Below, piece after piece: positions 27,330-35,438 of a stretch of 37,389 nucleotides of DNA (positions are counted from its first letter, which is position 1; each line of letters opens with the position of its first letter). Made by a program: the position numbers and the translations under genes. The stretch spans positions 1-37,389 of the forward strand of contig NZ_NNRJ01000073.1 in the NCBI RefSeq assembly GCF_002252445.1. The letters are read 5' to 3'. The notes beneath the pieces were generated by a model, which had not been told where the DNA came from, made no database searches, and worked only from the letters and a program-made list of their open reading frames with translations. The DNA is from Brucella thiophenivorans. GTDB lineage: Bacteria; Pseudomonadota; Alphaproteobacteria; Rhizobiales; Rhizobiaceae.

Positions 27330-28517
27330 TTACTGAGAAGCGACTTCCTCGTCCCAACGGCGGAATGCTGCAACCAGCGCCGCTGGCTCAAGTGGCATTT
27401 CGATTGGATTGTTTGCGATCCAGTCGGCGTATTCGGGACGGCCAAACTCGGCGATCACGTCCTGACTTGCCTGTGGTGCCATATCAATGGTCACGTCCTT
27501 GACCGCAGGTCCCGGATAGAAATAACCGGCATCATACGAAAATGCCTGCTGATCCGGCTTAAGAGCGAACTTGATAAACTCCATCAGAACGGCAACTTTT
27601 TCTTCCGGCACACCTTTCGGAATGGCGAAATAATGCGCATCAGCAACCCAATGGAAACCGTCAAGTTTGCTGACAGCCATTTCCTTTGGCACCACGCCAA
27701 GCGCACGCGGATTGATGTCCCAGCCGGTCGTGGTCACGGTCATATCGCGCGTGCCCTCGCCCAATTCTTTCATCAAAGCGCCGGTTCCGGCAGGATAATA
27801 TTCGATATTCTTATGCAGTTCCTTGAGATAAGCCCAGGTCTTATCCCAGCCATTGACCGGATCTTTCGGATTGCTGTCGCCGAGAAGATAAGGCAGGCCC
27901 ATCAGGAATGTGCGTCCCGGACCAGAATTTGCCGGGCGGGCATAGATAAACTTGTTCGGGTTTTCCCTGGTCCAGGCAAGAAGCTCTTCCGCAGTCTTTG
28001 GCGGGGTCTTTACCTTATCAGGATGATATTCAAGCAACGGGCCTGATGGATAATAGGAAACGACAACGCCCTTACCCTGCGACATTTCCTGCATACGCAT
28101 TGCGGGTTCAAGATAGATGTCCTGCAATTTTGGCAGGCCGTTGTCAGGTATTGCAATGATGTCGGTCCAGATATCGTCAGCAAGGCCAGCCGAAAGCGCA
28201 TCGGGACCAACGATTACAAGATCAATGTCAACGCGATTGGCGCGCTGCTGTGCTTTGATTTTTCCAGGCAGTTCCGGTGCAGGCGCTTTGTTGAAGGTAA
28301 AGCGCGAAACAAGATTTTTATTCTCGGCAGCAAAATTATCAAAGATCGGCTGGGTTAGTGCAAGATTGCCTGCAGCGTCGATCACATTGATGCCTACCGG
28401 GCTTGATGGCAGCTTTGCCGATTGCGCCCACGCTACCCCTTTCGGCAGCAAAATTCCCATACCTGTCGCAACACCAGCGCCAGCCATGAATGTACGGCGT
28501 GAAATTCCTTTACCCAT
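27330..28517 (-). CDS. ABC transporter extracellular solute-binding protein, Tat-exported
   Basis: 395 residues from ATG 28517, with an excellent ribosome site (GGAGGAG). The N-terminus carries a twin-arginine signal: SRRTFMAGAG, hydrophobic core, and AWAQ cleavage region near residue 32. The mature protein looks like family 1/PotD-type binding proteins (VVSYYPSGPLLEYHPDKV, NKFIYARPANSGPGRTFLMGLPYLLG, AVLMEFIKFALKPDQQAF). It delivers the substrate to the two permeases encoded downstream. Tat export suggests folding or cofactor binding before secretion. The ligand is presumably the sugar or sugar acid used by the operon. Confidence 0.88.
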   Translation of the reverse strand: MGKGISRRTFMAGAGVATGMGILLPKGVAWAQSAKLPSSPVGINVIDAAGNLALTQPIFDNFAAENKNLVSRFTFNKAPAPELPGKIKAQQRANRVDIDLVIVGPDALSAGLADDIWTDIIAIPDNGLPKLQDIYLEPAMRMQEMSQGKGVVVSYYPSGPLLEYHPDKVKTPPKTAEELLAWTRENPNKFIYARPANSGPGRTFLMGLPYLLGDSNPKDPVNGWDKTWAYLKELHKNIEYYPAGTGALMKELGEGTRDMTVTTTGWDINPRALGVVPKEMAVSKLDGFHWVADAHYFAIPKGVPEEKVAVLMEFIKFALKPDQQAFSYDAGYFYPGPAVKDVTIDMAPQASQDVIAEFGRPEYADWIANNPIEMPLEPAALVAAFRRWDEEVASQ

Positions 28518-28587
28518 ATTCTCCTCCACCTTTAAATTATCCGGCACGCTCCGCTTCCTCCTGCAAAACGGGCCGGTTTTCTATTTT

Positions 28588-29499
28588 TCAGACAAGACCG
28601 TCAGTCTCCCATCCGGCAACAATCTTTTTGAGTGCTTTCCTGTCATCAGCATCAAGCTGCGGCAGACCAGGCAGACGCACATCGCCAACCGCAAGACCCT
28701 GAATTTGCAGCGCTTCTTTTACAACGGTGACATTCGCACCATTGCGATATTTTGTCCGCATGGTTTCAAAATCAGCAATGCTTTCGACCACATCCCTTGC
28801 GCGTGCGTAGTCGCCCTTTTCGAGCGCATTCCAAACGGCAAGCGAACGTTTCGGCGCAACGTTAACGAGACCAGAGGTAAAACCACGGCCACCAAGCGCG
28901 TAAAACGGCAAAGCCCAGCTTTCAGCAAGCCCACAAATCCAGGTCGCATCCGTTCCTTTTGTGGCACGGCAGCATTCAAAGAAAAGCATGGCATTCTGAG
29001 ATGCAAATTTTACGCCCGCGACTTTCGGATGCGTTGCAAGACGCACCATCTCATCGAGCGGGATCAGATCAGAACGGATATAAGCCACGATTGGCAGATC
29101 AATCGATTCAGCAATTTCAATGAAGTAATCGACCTGAGCGTGAGGCGCTGCAAACGGATCAAGCGGATGATGGATCATCACGCCATCAGCACCCTCAACA
29201 CCTGCTGCTTTGGAAAGACGGATCGCATCACGCACCGAACGCCCGGCGGCTGCGGTGACTGCCGCTTTGCCATCGGCCGCTTTAACGGCAATCGCTTGCA
29301 AGCGGATAACTTCCTCTACAGTCATACTGTAGAATTCACCCGTATTGCCGCCGGTCACAATATTATGCACGCCAGCTTTTGCAATACGCTGAACAATTTC
29401 GCTCGTCAGCACAGGATCAATGTCGCCGTGAGCGTCATAAGCAGTCGCGTGTACGCCTGAGATGCCTCGCAGCACCCCACGGTATTCCGTCAAATTCAT
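28588..29499 (-). CDS. DapA-family lyase (2-keto-3-deoxy-sugar-acid dehydratase or aldolase)
   Basis: 303 residues, a TIM barrel of the dihydrodipicolinate synthase/N-acetylneuraminate lyase family. The Schiff-base Lys164 lies in GVKFASQN and Tyr140 in VAYIRSD. The substrate carboxylate loop GGNTGEF (50-56) is present, in place of the GTTGE of true DapA. In this operon it most likely acts on a 2-keto-3-deoxy acid, either splitting it or dehydrating it to 2-oxoglutarate semialdehyde as KdgD-type enzymes do. It starts 20 bases after gntR with GGGAGGG upstream. Confidence 0.85.
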   Translation of the reverse strand: MNLTEYRGVLRGISGVHATAYDAHGDIDPVLTSEIVQRIAKAGVHNIVTGGNTGEFYSMTVEEVIRLQAIAVKAADGKAAVTAAAGRSVRDAIRLSKAAGVEGADGVMIHHPLDPFAAPHAQVDYFIEIAESIDLPIVAYIRSDLIPLDEMVRLATHPKVAGVKFASQNAMLFFECCRATKGTDATWICGLAESWALPFYALGGRGFTSGLVNVAPKRSLAVWNALEKGDYARARDVVESIADFETMRTKYRNGANVTVVKEALQIQGLAVGDVRLPGLPQLDADDRKALKKIVAGWETDGLV

Positions 29500-29519
29500 A
29501 ATACCCTCCCAGGTACTGG

Positions 29520-30251
29520 TCAGAAGACCAGTTCGATATGCGTATCTCCCGCTTTGACGATGTGCTCACGCATCAATCGTTCAGCCAGGTCTTCATTTCT
29601 TGCAGCGATGGCCTGCATGATTGCTTCATGCTCCTTGAAGGATTGCCTGCGCACATCTTCACGCGACAAGACTGTTACCCGCGCCGCGTGGTCATACATG
29701 CGCTGTGCATTCTGTAAGCGCCGCAGATACTCGCACCCGGATGCATCATGAATGCCATCATGGAATTTTTCATTCAGCTCAATGAGCGCATCCACATCGC
29801 CGGATTCCACGGCAAGCCGCATCTCTTCGATGACAGCGTGCAAAATTTCGAAAGCCTCCTCGCTTCCGTGTTTTGCCGCCTGCCGCGCAATGATGCTTTC
29901 AAGTGCCGCACGCGCCAGCGTCATTTCCTCAGCCTGACGTGCATTGAAACACACAAAAGTCCCGCGCCGGGATTCCGTGCGAACAAGCCCTTCACCCTCA
30001 AGCTGCCGCAAAGCTTCCTTGAGAGGGCTGGTGCTTATTCCAAGATCAGTCGCCAACTGACGTTCATTGAGCCTGTCGCCTGACTTCAGGCGGCCCGAAA
30101 TGATCGCTTCTCGCAAATCATCATGAACGTGATCTCTGAGATTTCTCAGCTTTATCGGTTTGAGGGCAGAAGGGCGCTGATCCAAAGTTCTACTCTTGTT
30201 CAAATTTGCTCGTTGAATTTTTATAACACCTAAAATCTGATACCGCAACAT
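29520..30251 (-). CDS. GntR-family (FadR/FCD-type) transcriptional regulator
   Basis: 243 residues as drawn from ATG 30251. Winged HTH at about 38-105 (LREAIISGRLKSGDRLNERQLATDLGISTSPLKEALRQLEGEGLVRTESRRGTFV) and an all-helical FCD ligand domain at 110-240 with the metal-site pattern (His and Asp residues in ELNEKFHDGIHDASG and FKEHEAIMQAI). It is the first gene of the sugar-acid operon and probably its repressor. The start is uncertain: ATG 30251 lies inside the palindrome described next and lacks a ribosome site, while TTG 30203 with GAG six bases ahead would remove 16 residues that do not belong to the HTH. Confidence 0.9.
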   Translation of the reverse strand: MLRYQILGVIKIQRANLNKSRTLDQRPSALKPIKLRNLRDHVHDDLREAIISGRLKSGDRLNERQLATDLGISTSPLKEALRQLEGEGLVRTESRRGTFVCFNARQAEEMTLARAALESIIARQAAKHGSEEAFEILHAVIEEMRLAVESGDVDALIELNEKFHDGIHDASGCEYLRRLQNAQRMYDHAARVTVLSREDVRRQSFKEHEAIMQAIAARNEDLAERLMREHIVKAGDTHIELVF

Positions 30252-30284
30252 CTGAAATATCAGATATTAAAGCTTCAGATTTTA
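30231..30284. promoter_or_regulatory. Concentric double palindrome: likely GntR operator
   Basis: The outer arms TAAAATCTGA (30231-30240) and TCAGATTTTA (30275-30284), and inner arms ATCTGA (30250-30255) and TCAGAT (30260-30265), are all perfect and share one centre (30257.5). This gives four ATCTGA half-sites, suggesting two dimers or alternative looping. It overlaps the annotated gntR start. Confidence 0.65.
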
Positions 30285-30484
30285 TCGCTTTAGGAAGATG
30301 GGACTAGCACGGCGATAAATGATTTATTGAAGTTCAATCGTGTTTAAGAGGATGATTGGAACGGCCTGAGCAACTTGATATGGAAACGGGTAAATCTAAG
30401 ATGGCCGCAACGGTGTTACTATAGATAAAAATAAACCGGGATTTTGACGAGATATTTGCTTATTTCATTTTGAGAGGAGGATGA

Positions 30485-32332
30485 ATGATAAAGAATTGGC
30501 GGCTTGACTGGCTGACATTGGCGATACTCGCCTTTTTGCTGTCAATCCTGATTGCGGTATTTGGCACCAAACATATGATGTCCAGTGCATTGCACGGATT
30601 ACATCAACGCGGGACAAATACTTTGGGGCTTGCGGCCGCAGCCCTTGCAGGTCAGTTGGCACGCTATGAAAAGCTGCCGCCGCTGATAGCTGAACACGAC
30701 ACCATACAAAATCTTATACGCGATCCAGACCGCGCAAATGTTGAAGCGGTCAACAAGTACCTGCGTTCAATCAACACTCTTCTGGAATCATCAGACATTT
30801 ATCTGATGGACGAGAAGGGAATTACCATTGCCGCATCCAATTATATTGAAGCCAGGCCCTTTATAGGGGAGAATTTCGACTATCGTCCTTATTTTTACGA
30901 TGCAATCGCTGGTAACAGCGGTCGCTTCTTCGCACTCGGTACAACCTCCGGCAAACGCGGTTATTATTTCAGTTCTCCCGTGATGATCGATGGACAACCG
31001 CGCGGTGTGCTAGCGTTCAAAGTCGATATGGATGTAATCGAACAGTCCTGGCATGGCAGTGATTTTGAGATCATCGTCACCGACCCTGAGAGTATCATCT
31101 TCATGTCGGGAAGATCGGAATGGCTGTTTAAAAGCATCGGCCCATTGTCCGCAGATCAGATTGCGCGAACAGCCACTACACGTCGCTACGCCGAAACTCC
31201 GCTTGTAGAAATACCGGTTCAAAGCACGCGCACGGCGCAAGGCGATACACTGCTTGAGATGAACGACACGAATCGCTTGATTGAATATCTCATACTCTCC
31301 GAAGAAATGGCTGATGCTGGCTGGACCGTCAGCGTGTTACTAACGACGCGATCAGCACGAAATCAAGCCTACACGTCTGTTTTGGCTCTTTTGCTGCTGG
31401 TTGGATTTGGTGCCATGGCGATCGCAATTTTTCTGCAAAACCGCACACGCCTTGCCGAACGTCTCGCAGCGCAACGCGAGATCAAGGAACAGTTGGAGTT
31501 TCGTGTGAGCGCACGTACAGTTGAACTGGCCGACGCCAATAAGAAACTGGCAACCGAGGTAGACGAACGACGTGCAACCGAGCGCCAGTTGCGCCAGACA
31601 CAGGTTGAACTTGTTCATGCCGGAAAGCTTGCAGCGCTTGGCCAAATGTCTGCCGCGCTGTCGCACGAATTTAATCAACCGCTTGCAGCCGTGCGTGCTT
31701 ATGCGGAGGTTTCCGGTTTAATGCTCGATCAGGGGCGGGATCGTGATGCGAAGGCCGGTCTCGACCGGATTCTCAAAGTCGTTGAACGTATGACAAGCAT
31801 AAGCAAACATTTGCGTAATTTTGCGCGAAGACCGCGTAAAAAGCTGCGCCCGGTCAAAGTGCAGGACGTAATTCGAGATACAAAGGAAATTATTTCGTGG
31901 CGCTTAAGTGTTGGCAAGGTAGACTTATCGCTTGAGCCTCAAAATGAGGCTGTCTGGGTGGTTGCCGATTCAGTGCGCTTGCAGCAGGTTCTGGTCAATA
32001 TCATTTCCAACGCGGCTGACGCGGTCGAAGGTCAGGAAACAAGATTTATCGGCGTCAGCCTGCGTGCTCAAGACGATAAGGTATTGATTTATATAACCGA
32101 TAATGGCCCCGGCGTGCCCGATGCCATTGCCGCACGCATTTACGATCCATTTTTCTCAACCAAGGGTGTGGGAAAAGGATTGGGCTTGGGCCTGTCGATT
32201 TCCTATAACATTGTGAAGGATTTCAACGGCGAACTATCGGTCCGTAACCTGCCGGAAGGTGGCGCCGAATTTTGTATCAGCCTCGATAAAGCGCTGCCTC
32301 CCGCAGAAGAAGAAACTGGAAAAGACATATGA
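30485..32332 (+). CDS. DctB-like sensor histidine kinase
   Basis: 615 residues. Membrane helices at about 12-27 and 296-317 enclose a periplasmic double-Cache-like sensor (DIYLMDEKGITIAASNY, FDYRPYFYDAIAGNSGRFFALGTTSGKRGYYFSSPV), the build of DctB. A coiled coil (325-380) leads to the phosphoacceptor His394 in ALSHEFNQPLAAVRAYAE. The ATP domain has NIISNAADAVE, DNGPGVP and GKGLGLGLSIS. Start ATG 30485 with AGGAGG upstream. It overlaps the response regulator by four bases. The likely signal is a carboxylate carried by the transporter encoded downstream. Confidence 0.93.
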   Translation: MIKNWRLDWLTLAILAFLLSILIAVFGTKHMMSSALHGLHQRGTNTLGLAAAALAGQLARYEKLPPLIAEHDTIQNLIRDPDRANVEAVNKYLRSINTLLESSDIYLMDEKGITIAASNYIEARPFIGENFDYRPYFYDAIAGNSGRFFALGTTSGKRGYYFSSPVMIDGQPRGVLAFKVDMDVIEQSWHGSDFEIIVTDPESIIFMSGRSEWLFKSIGPLSADQIARTATTRRYAETPLVEIPVQSTRTAQGDTLLEMNDTNRLIEYLILSEEMADAGWTVSVLLTTRSARNQAYTSVLALLLLVGFGAMAIAIFLQNRTRLAERLAAQREIKEQLEFRVSARTVELADANKKLATEVDERRATERQLRQTQVELVHAGKLAALGQMSAALSHEFNQPLAAVRAYAEVSGLMLDQGRDRDAKAGLDRILKVVERMTSISKHLRNFARRPRKKLRPVKVQDVIRDTKEIISWRLSVGKVDLSLEPQNEAVWVVADSVRLQQVLVNIISNAADAVEGQETRFIGVSLRAQDDKVLIYITDNGPGVPDAIAARIYDPFFSTKGVGKGLGLGLSISYNIVKDFNGELSVRNLPEGGAEFCISLDKALPPAEEETGKDI

Positions 32333-33681
32333 ATGCTGGCGAAGTCCTTTTAATTGATGATGAGGATGAAACGCGCGAAGCAATTGCTCTCGGGCTCAAG
32401 TTTTTAGGTTATCGTGTACGACAGCTTGCCAGTGCAGAACGCGCGCTGGAACTGGTCGGCTTTGGCTTTAACGGTATCGTTGTGACCGATATTCGTATGC
32501 CCGGCATGGACGGCCTCACACTCATGTCCCGTATCCATGAGCTTGATCCTGAAACCCCGGTCATTGTCTTCACCGGCCATGGCGACGTGCAGCTTGCCGT
32601 CCGCGCCATGCGCGATGGCGCTTATGATTTTCTCGAAAAGCCCTTTGCCATTCAGCATCTTGCCGAAACGGTTGGTCGTGCACTTGATCGCCGGCAATTG
32701 GTGATGGAAAACCGTCTCCTGCGTGCAGCTGCCGGAAAGCGGGACGATATAGAACAACGTCTGGTGGGTCGAACGCAGGTGATGATTGACTTGCGGTATC
32801 GTGTGAGAGCCGTTGGCCCGACGGAAGCCGATGTGCTGATTGTCGGATCCGTGGGAACAGGTAAGGAAGTCGTGGCACGAACACTTCACGATCTGAGTAG
32901 TCGGGCCGACAAGCCGTTTATCGCTATCAATTGCGCGGCTCTCCCCAGCAGCCTTATCGAAAGCGAATTGTTTGGCCATGAACCCGGTGCTTTTCCCGGA
33001 GCCATGCGCACGCGCTTTGGCAAGTTCGAGCTTGCGCAAGGCGGAACAATTCTCCTCGACGAAATCGCCACAATGCCTAACGATATGCAGGCAAAATTGC
33101 TGCGCGTCATACAGGAGCGCACGATAACACGGCTTGGATCAAATGAAATATATCCTCTGGATATTCGCTTCATCGCAACCAGCAAAGCCAATCTGGAAGA
33201 GGAAGTGACGGCAGGTCGTTTCCGCGCCGATCTGCTCTACAGGCTGAATGTCGTGACAATCAATGTACCATCGCTTGCCGAACGACGCGCGGACATTCCG
33301 TTGCTGTTCCTCAAGCTCGTCAACGAAGCTGCGGTCCGCTATCGCAACGATCCAACGCCCGTTCCACCGCATCTAATCACCACGCTCACCGAACGCGAAT
33401 GGCCCGGAAACGTGCGTGAACTGCGCAATGCTGCGGATCGCTTCGGGCTAGGCTTGGGCCTCCAATTTGAGGAAGGTCGCAAGAGCCAGACACGCCCCAT
33501 GCGTCTTGCGGACCGCGTGGCAGCTTTTGAGAAAAGCATCATTGCCAGCGAATTGGTTGTGCATCGCGGGAGCCTCAAGCCGGTCTATGAAACACTCGGG
33601 CTCTCGCGCAAATCACTCTATGAAAAAATGCAGAAGTTCAGTTTAGATCGCCAGAACTTCATCACCGCGCATGAAGATTGA
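32329..33681 (+). CDS. DctD-like response regulator with AAA+ domain (GAFPGA variant)
   Basis: 450 residues. Receiver domain with Asp54 as phosphoacceptor (VVTDIRMPGMDG) and Lys104. AAA+ domain with Walker A GSVGTGKE (173-180), Walker B TILLDEIA (240-247) and Arg-finger region RFRADLLYRL. Fis-type HTH at the C-terminus (SLKPVYETLGLSRKSLYEKMQ). The loop that contacts sigma-54 reads GAFPGA at 220-225 instead of GAFTGA; Pro223 is codon CCC at 32995-32997. The Thr is normally important for sigma-54 contact, so the protein may act unusually or as a repressor. Confidence 0.93.
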   Translation: MNAGEVLLIDDEDETREAIALGLKFLGYRVRQLASAERALELVGFGFNGIVVTDIRMPGMDGLTLMSRIHELDPETPVIVFTGHGDVQLAVRAMRDGAYDFLEKPFAIQHLAETVGRALDRRQLVMENRLLRAAAGKRDDIEQRLVGRTQVMIDLRYRVRAVGPTEADVLIVGSVGTGKEVVARTLHDLSSRADKPFIAINCAALPSSLIESELFGHEPGAFPGAMRTRFGKFELAQGGTILLDEIATMPNDMQAKLLRVIQERTITRLGSNEIYPLDIRFIATSKANLEEEVTAGRFRADLLYRLNVVTINVPSLAERRADIPLLFLKLVNEAAVRYRNDPTPVPPHLITTLTEREWPGNVRELRNAADRFGLGLGLQFEEGRKSQTRPMRLADRVAAFEKSIIASELVVHRGSLKPVYETLGLSRKSLYEKMQKFSLDRQNFITAHED

Positions 33682-33686
33682 TGTGC

Positions 33687-33710
33687 AGATGGGTGGATTT
33701 CCACCCATCT
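33687..33710 (+). terminator. Hairpin after the two-component genes
   Basis: AGATGGGTGG (33687-33696), loop ATTT, CCACCCATCT (33701-33710), directly behind the regulator stop. The right arm recurs as TTCCACCCATC at 33731-33741, so an operator role is also possible. Confidence 0.55.
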
Positions 33711-33943
33711 ATTTACGCTGACGTTACCAATTCCACCCATCGAGACTCATAAAGTGGAGAAAGCTGCAATTTGCGGCGAGCTTTTCCTTGCGCGAGAGCA
33801 CGTCAATCCCCGTTATCGCATCAAGTGGTCTGGGAGGAACTGCTGCGCAGATGAGCCAATTGCGCGCGCTTGCATCGTTCCTCCGTTCACACTGCATGCC
33901 TTTTGCAAAGCATAAGGTCCAACGAAATTCGGGAGGAATTAAC

Positions 33944-34912
33944 ATGAAAAAAGCCATTCTTGCAGCTATTGCGTTCACCGCACTCAGTGCCACCGCCTTT
34001 GCGCAATCATTCCCTAGTCAACCGATCACCATTATTGTTCCGTTCTCTGCGGGCGGTCCGACCGATACCGTTACGCGTCTTGTCGCGCAGGCCATGAGCC
34101 GCGAGCTTGGCAGTCAGATTGTGGTTGAAAATGTCGGTGGTGCAGGCGGAACGCTGGGTGCAGCACGCGCGGCTCAAGCCAAAAATGATGGCCATACGCT
34201 GTTGCTGCATCATATCGGCATGGCAACATCAGCCACGCTTTACCGCGAACTCCCATACAAAACGCTCGAAGATTTCTCCTATGTCGGCCTCGTCACAGAA
34301 GTGCCGATGACGATTATTGGCCGCTCTGACCTTGAAGCCAATTCCATTGAAGAAGTCATGGAGTACATCAAAGCCAATGGTGAAGATGTTATGTATGCCA
34401 ATGCTGGTATCGGTGCAGCTTCACACCTGTGCGGTCTTTTGCTGATGAATGCGCTCGGCACGCAGATGACCACCATTCCTTATCAGGGAACCGGCCCTGC
34501 AATGACGGATGTCATGGGTGGCCAGGTAGATCTGTTGTGCGATCAGACCACCAACACGACCAATCAGATCCGCGACGGTTCGGTTAAGGCCTTTGCCGTT
34601 ACCGTGCCTGAGCGGGTGGCGAGTTTGCCCGATCTTCCCACTGTTGCCGAAAAAGGCCTCCCTGATTTTAACGTCAGCATCTGGCACGGTCTTTATGCGC
34701 CCGCAGGAACAGATGAAGCCGTTGTGGAACAGTTGAGCAAGGCGTTGCAGGCAGCATTACAGGACGAAACGGTCATCGCGCGTTTTGCTGATTTGGGGAC
34801 GACCCCTTCGCCTATAGAAGACGCAACATCGACAGCCCTGAAAGCCAAGCTTGAAAACGAAATCGAACTCTGGCGGCCAGTTATCGAAGAAGCGGGCGTC
34901 TACGCCAACTAA
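33944..34912 (+). CDS. Tripartite tricarboxylate transporter substrate-binding protein (TctC/Bug family)
   Basis: 322 residues from ATG 33944 with GGGAGGAATT upstream; the longer frame is not supported. Sec signal peptide MKKAILAAIAFTALSATAFA, mature start near Gln21. The Bug-family features are PSQPITIIVPFSAGGPTDTVTRLVA, where the AGGPTD loop binds the carboxylate, and VENVGGAGGTLGAARAAQAKNDGHTLLLHH. It captures a carboxylate in the periplasm for the TctB-TctA carrier encoded next. The adjacent kinase-regulator pair probably controls it. Confidence 0.92.
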   Translation: MKKAILAAIAFTALSATAFAQSFPSQPITIIVPFSAGGPTDTVTRLVAQAMSRELGSQIVVENVGGAGGTLGAARAAQAKNDGHTLLLHHIGMATSATLYRELPYKTLEDFSYVGLVTEVPMTIIGRSDLEANSIEEVMEYIKANGEDVMYANAGIGAASHLCGLLLMNALGTQMTTIPYQGTGPAMTDVMGGQVDLLCDQTTNTTNQIRDGSVKAFAVTVPERVASLPDLPTVAEKGLPDFNVSIWHGLYAPAGTDEAVVEQLSKALQAALQDETVIARFADLGTTPSPIEDATSTALKAKLENEIELWRPVIEEAGVYAN

Positions 34913-34924
34913 CCAATGAGAGCG

Positions 34925-34952
34925 GGATCGGCGCTTTAGCAGCTTCCGATCC
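34925..34952 (+). other. Intercistronic hairpin after the binding-protein gene
   Basis: GGATCGG (34925-34931) pairs with CCGATCC (34946-34952) in the 76-base gap before tctB. It probably helps keep the binding protein in excess over the membrane parts. Confidence 0.45.
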
Positions 34953-34988
34953 TGAACATTTTCAATTGAATGATTGGGGTAAGGCACA

Positions 34989-35438
34989 ATGCTGTCCCGG
35001 GACTATAGAGATATTGTTGGCGGCATCCTGCTTGTTGCACTCGGACTAGTCTTCTCATCCTATGCGGCTGCAAACTACGATCTGGGCACACTGCGCCGAA
35101 TGGGTCCTGGCATGTTTCCGACTGCACTTGGCATCGTACTGGCGGGATTTGGTCTCGTTATTGCCATTCCGGCATTCTTCCGGCCGGGTGTGATACCCGA
35201 AATCCGTGTGTGGACACCCATCTTCGTGCTGACGGGTGTTGCAGCCTTCGCAATGACAATACGCCCCTTCGGTCTGATCCCTGCTGTTCTGAGTGTCGTG
35301 GTGATCTCGTCCTTTGCAGAACTTCGCTTTAAGCCGGTTAGCCTGACTATTCTTACAACCTCGCTTTGCCTTATCGCCTGGCTGGTATTCCGCGTCGGGC
35401 TTGGGCTTCCTGTTGCAATGTTCCGGTGGCCATTCTGA
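34989..35438 (+). CDS. Tripartite tricarboxylate transporter small membrane protein (TctB family)
   Basis: 149 residues, four predicted membrane helices (about 9-25, 44-62, 78-95, 100-140), with LRRMGPGMFPTALGIVLAGFG, the family's hallmark, near residue 35-55. It is the small, poorly conserved subunit. Its TGA overlaps the tctA ATG by one base (TGATG). Confidence 0.9.
   Translation: MLSRDYRDIVGGILLVALGLVFSSYAAANYDLGTLRRMGPGMFPTALGIVLAGFGLVIAIPAFFRPGVIPEIRVWTPIFVLTGVAAFAMTIRPFGLIPAVLSVVVISSFAELRFKPVSLTILTTSLCLIAWLVFRVGLGLPVAMFRWPF

Noticed and set aside
28117..29460. Plus-strand frame of 447 codons
   Set aside because: It is the antisense shadow of the binding-protein and DapA-family genes, whose products are clear family members.
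33833..33846. Sigma-54 promoter before tctC (GG-N10-GC)
   Set aside because: The GG and GC are spaced correctly, but the rest does not match TGGCAC-N5-TTGCA, so it may be chance.
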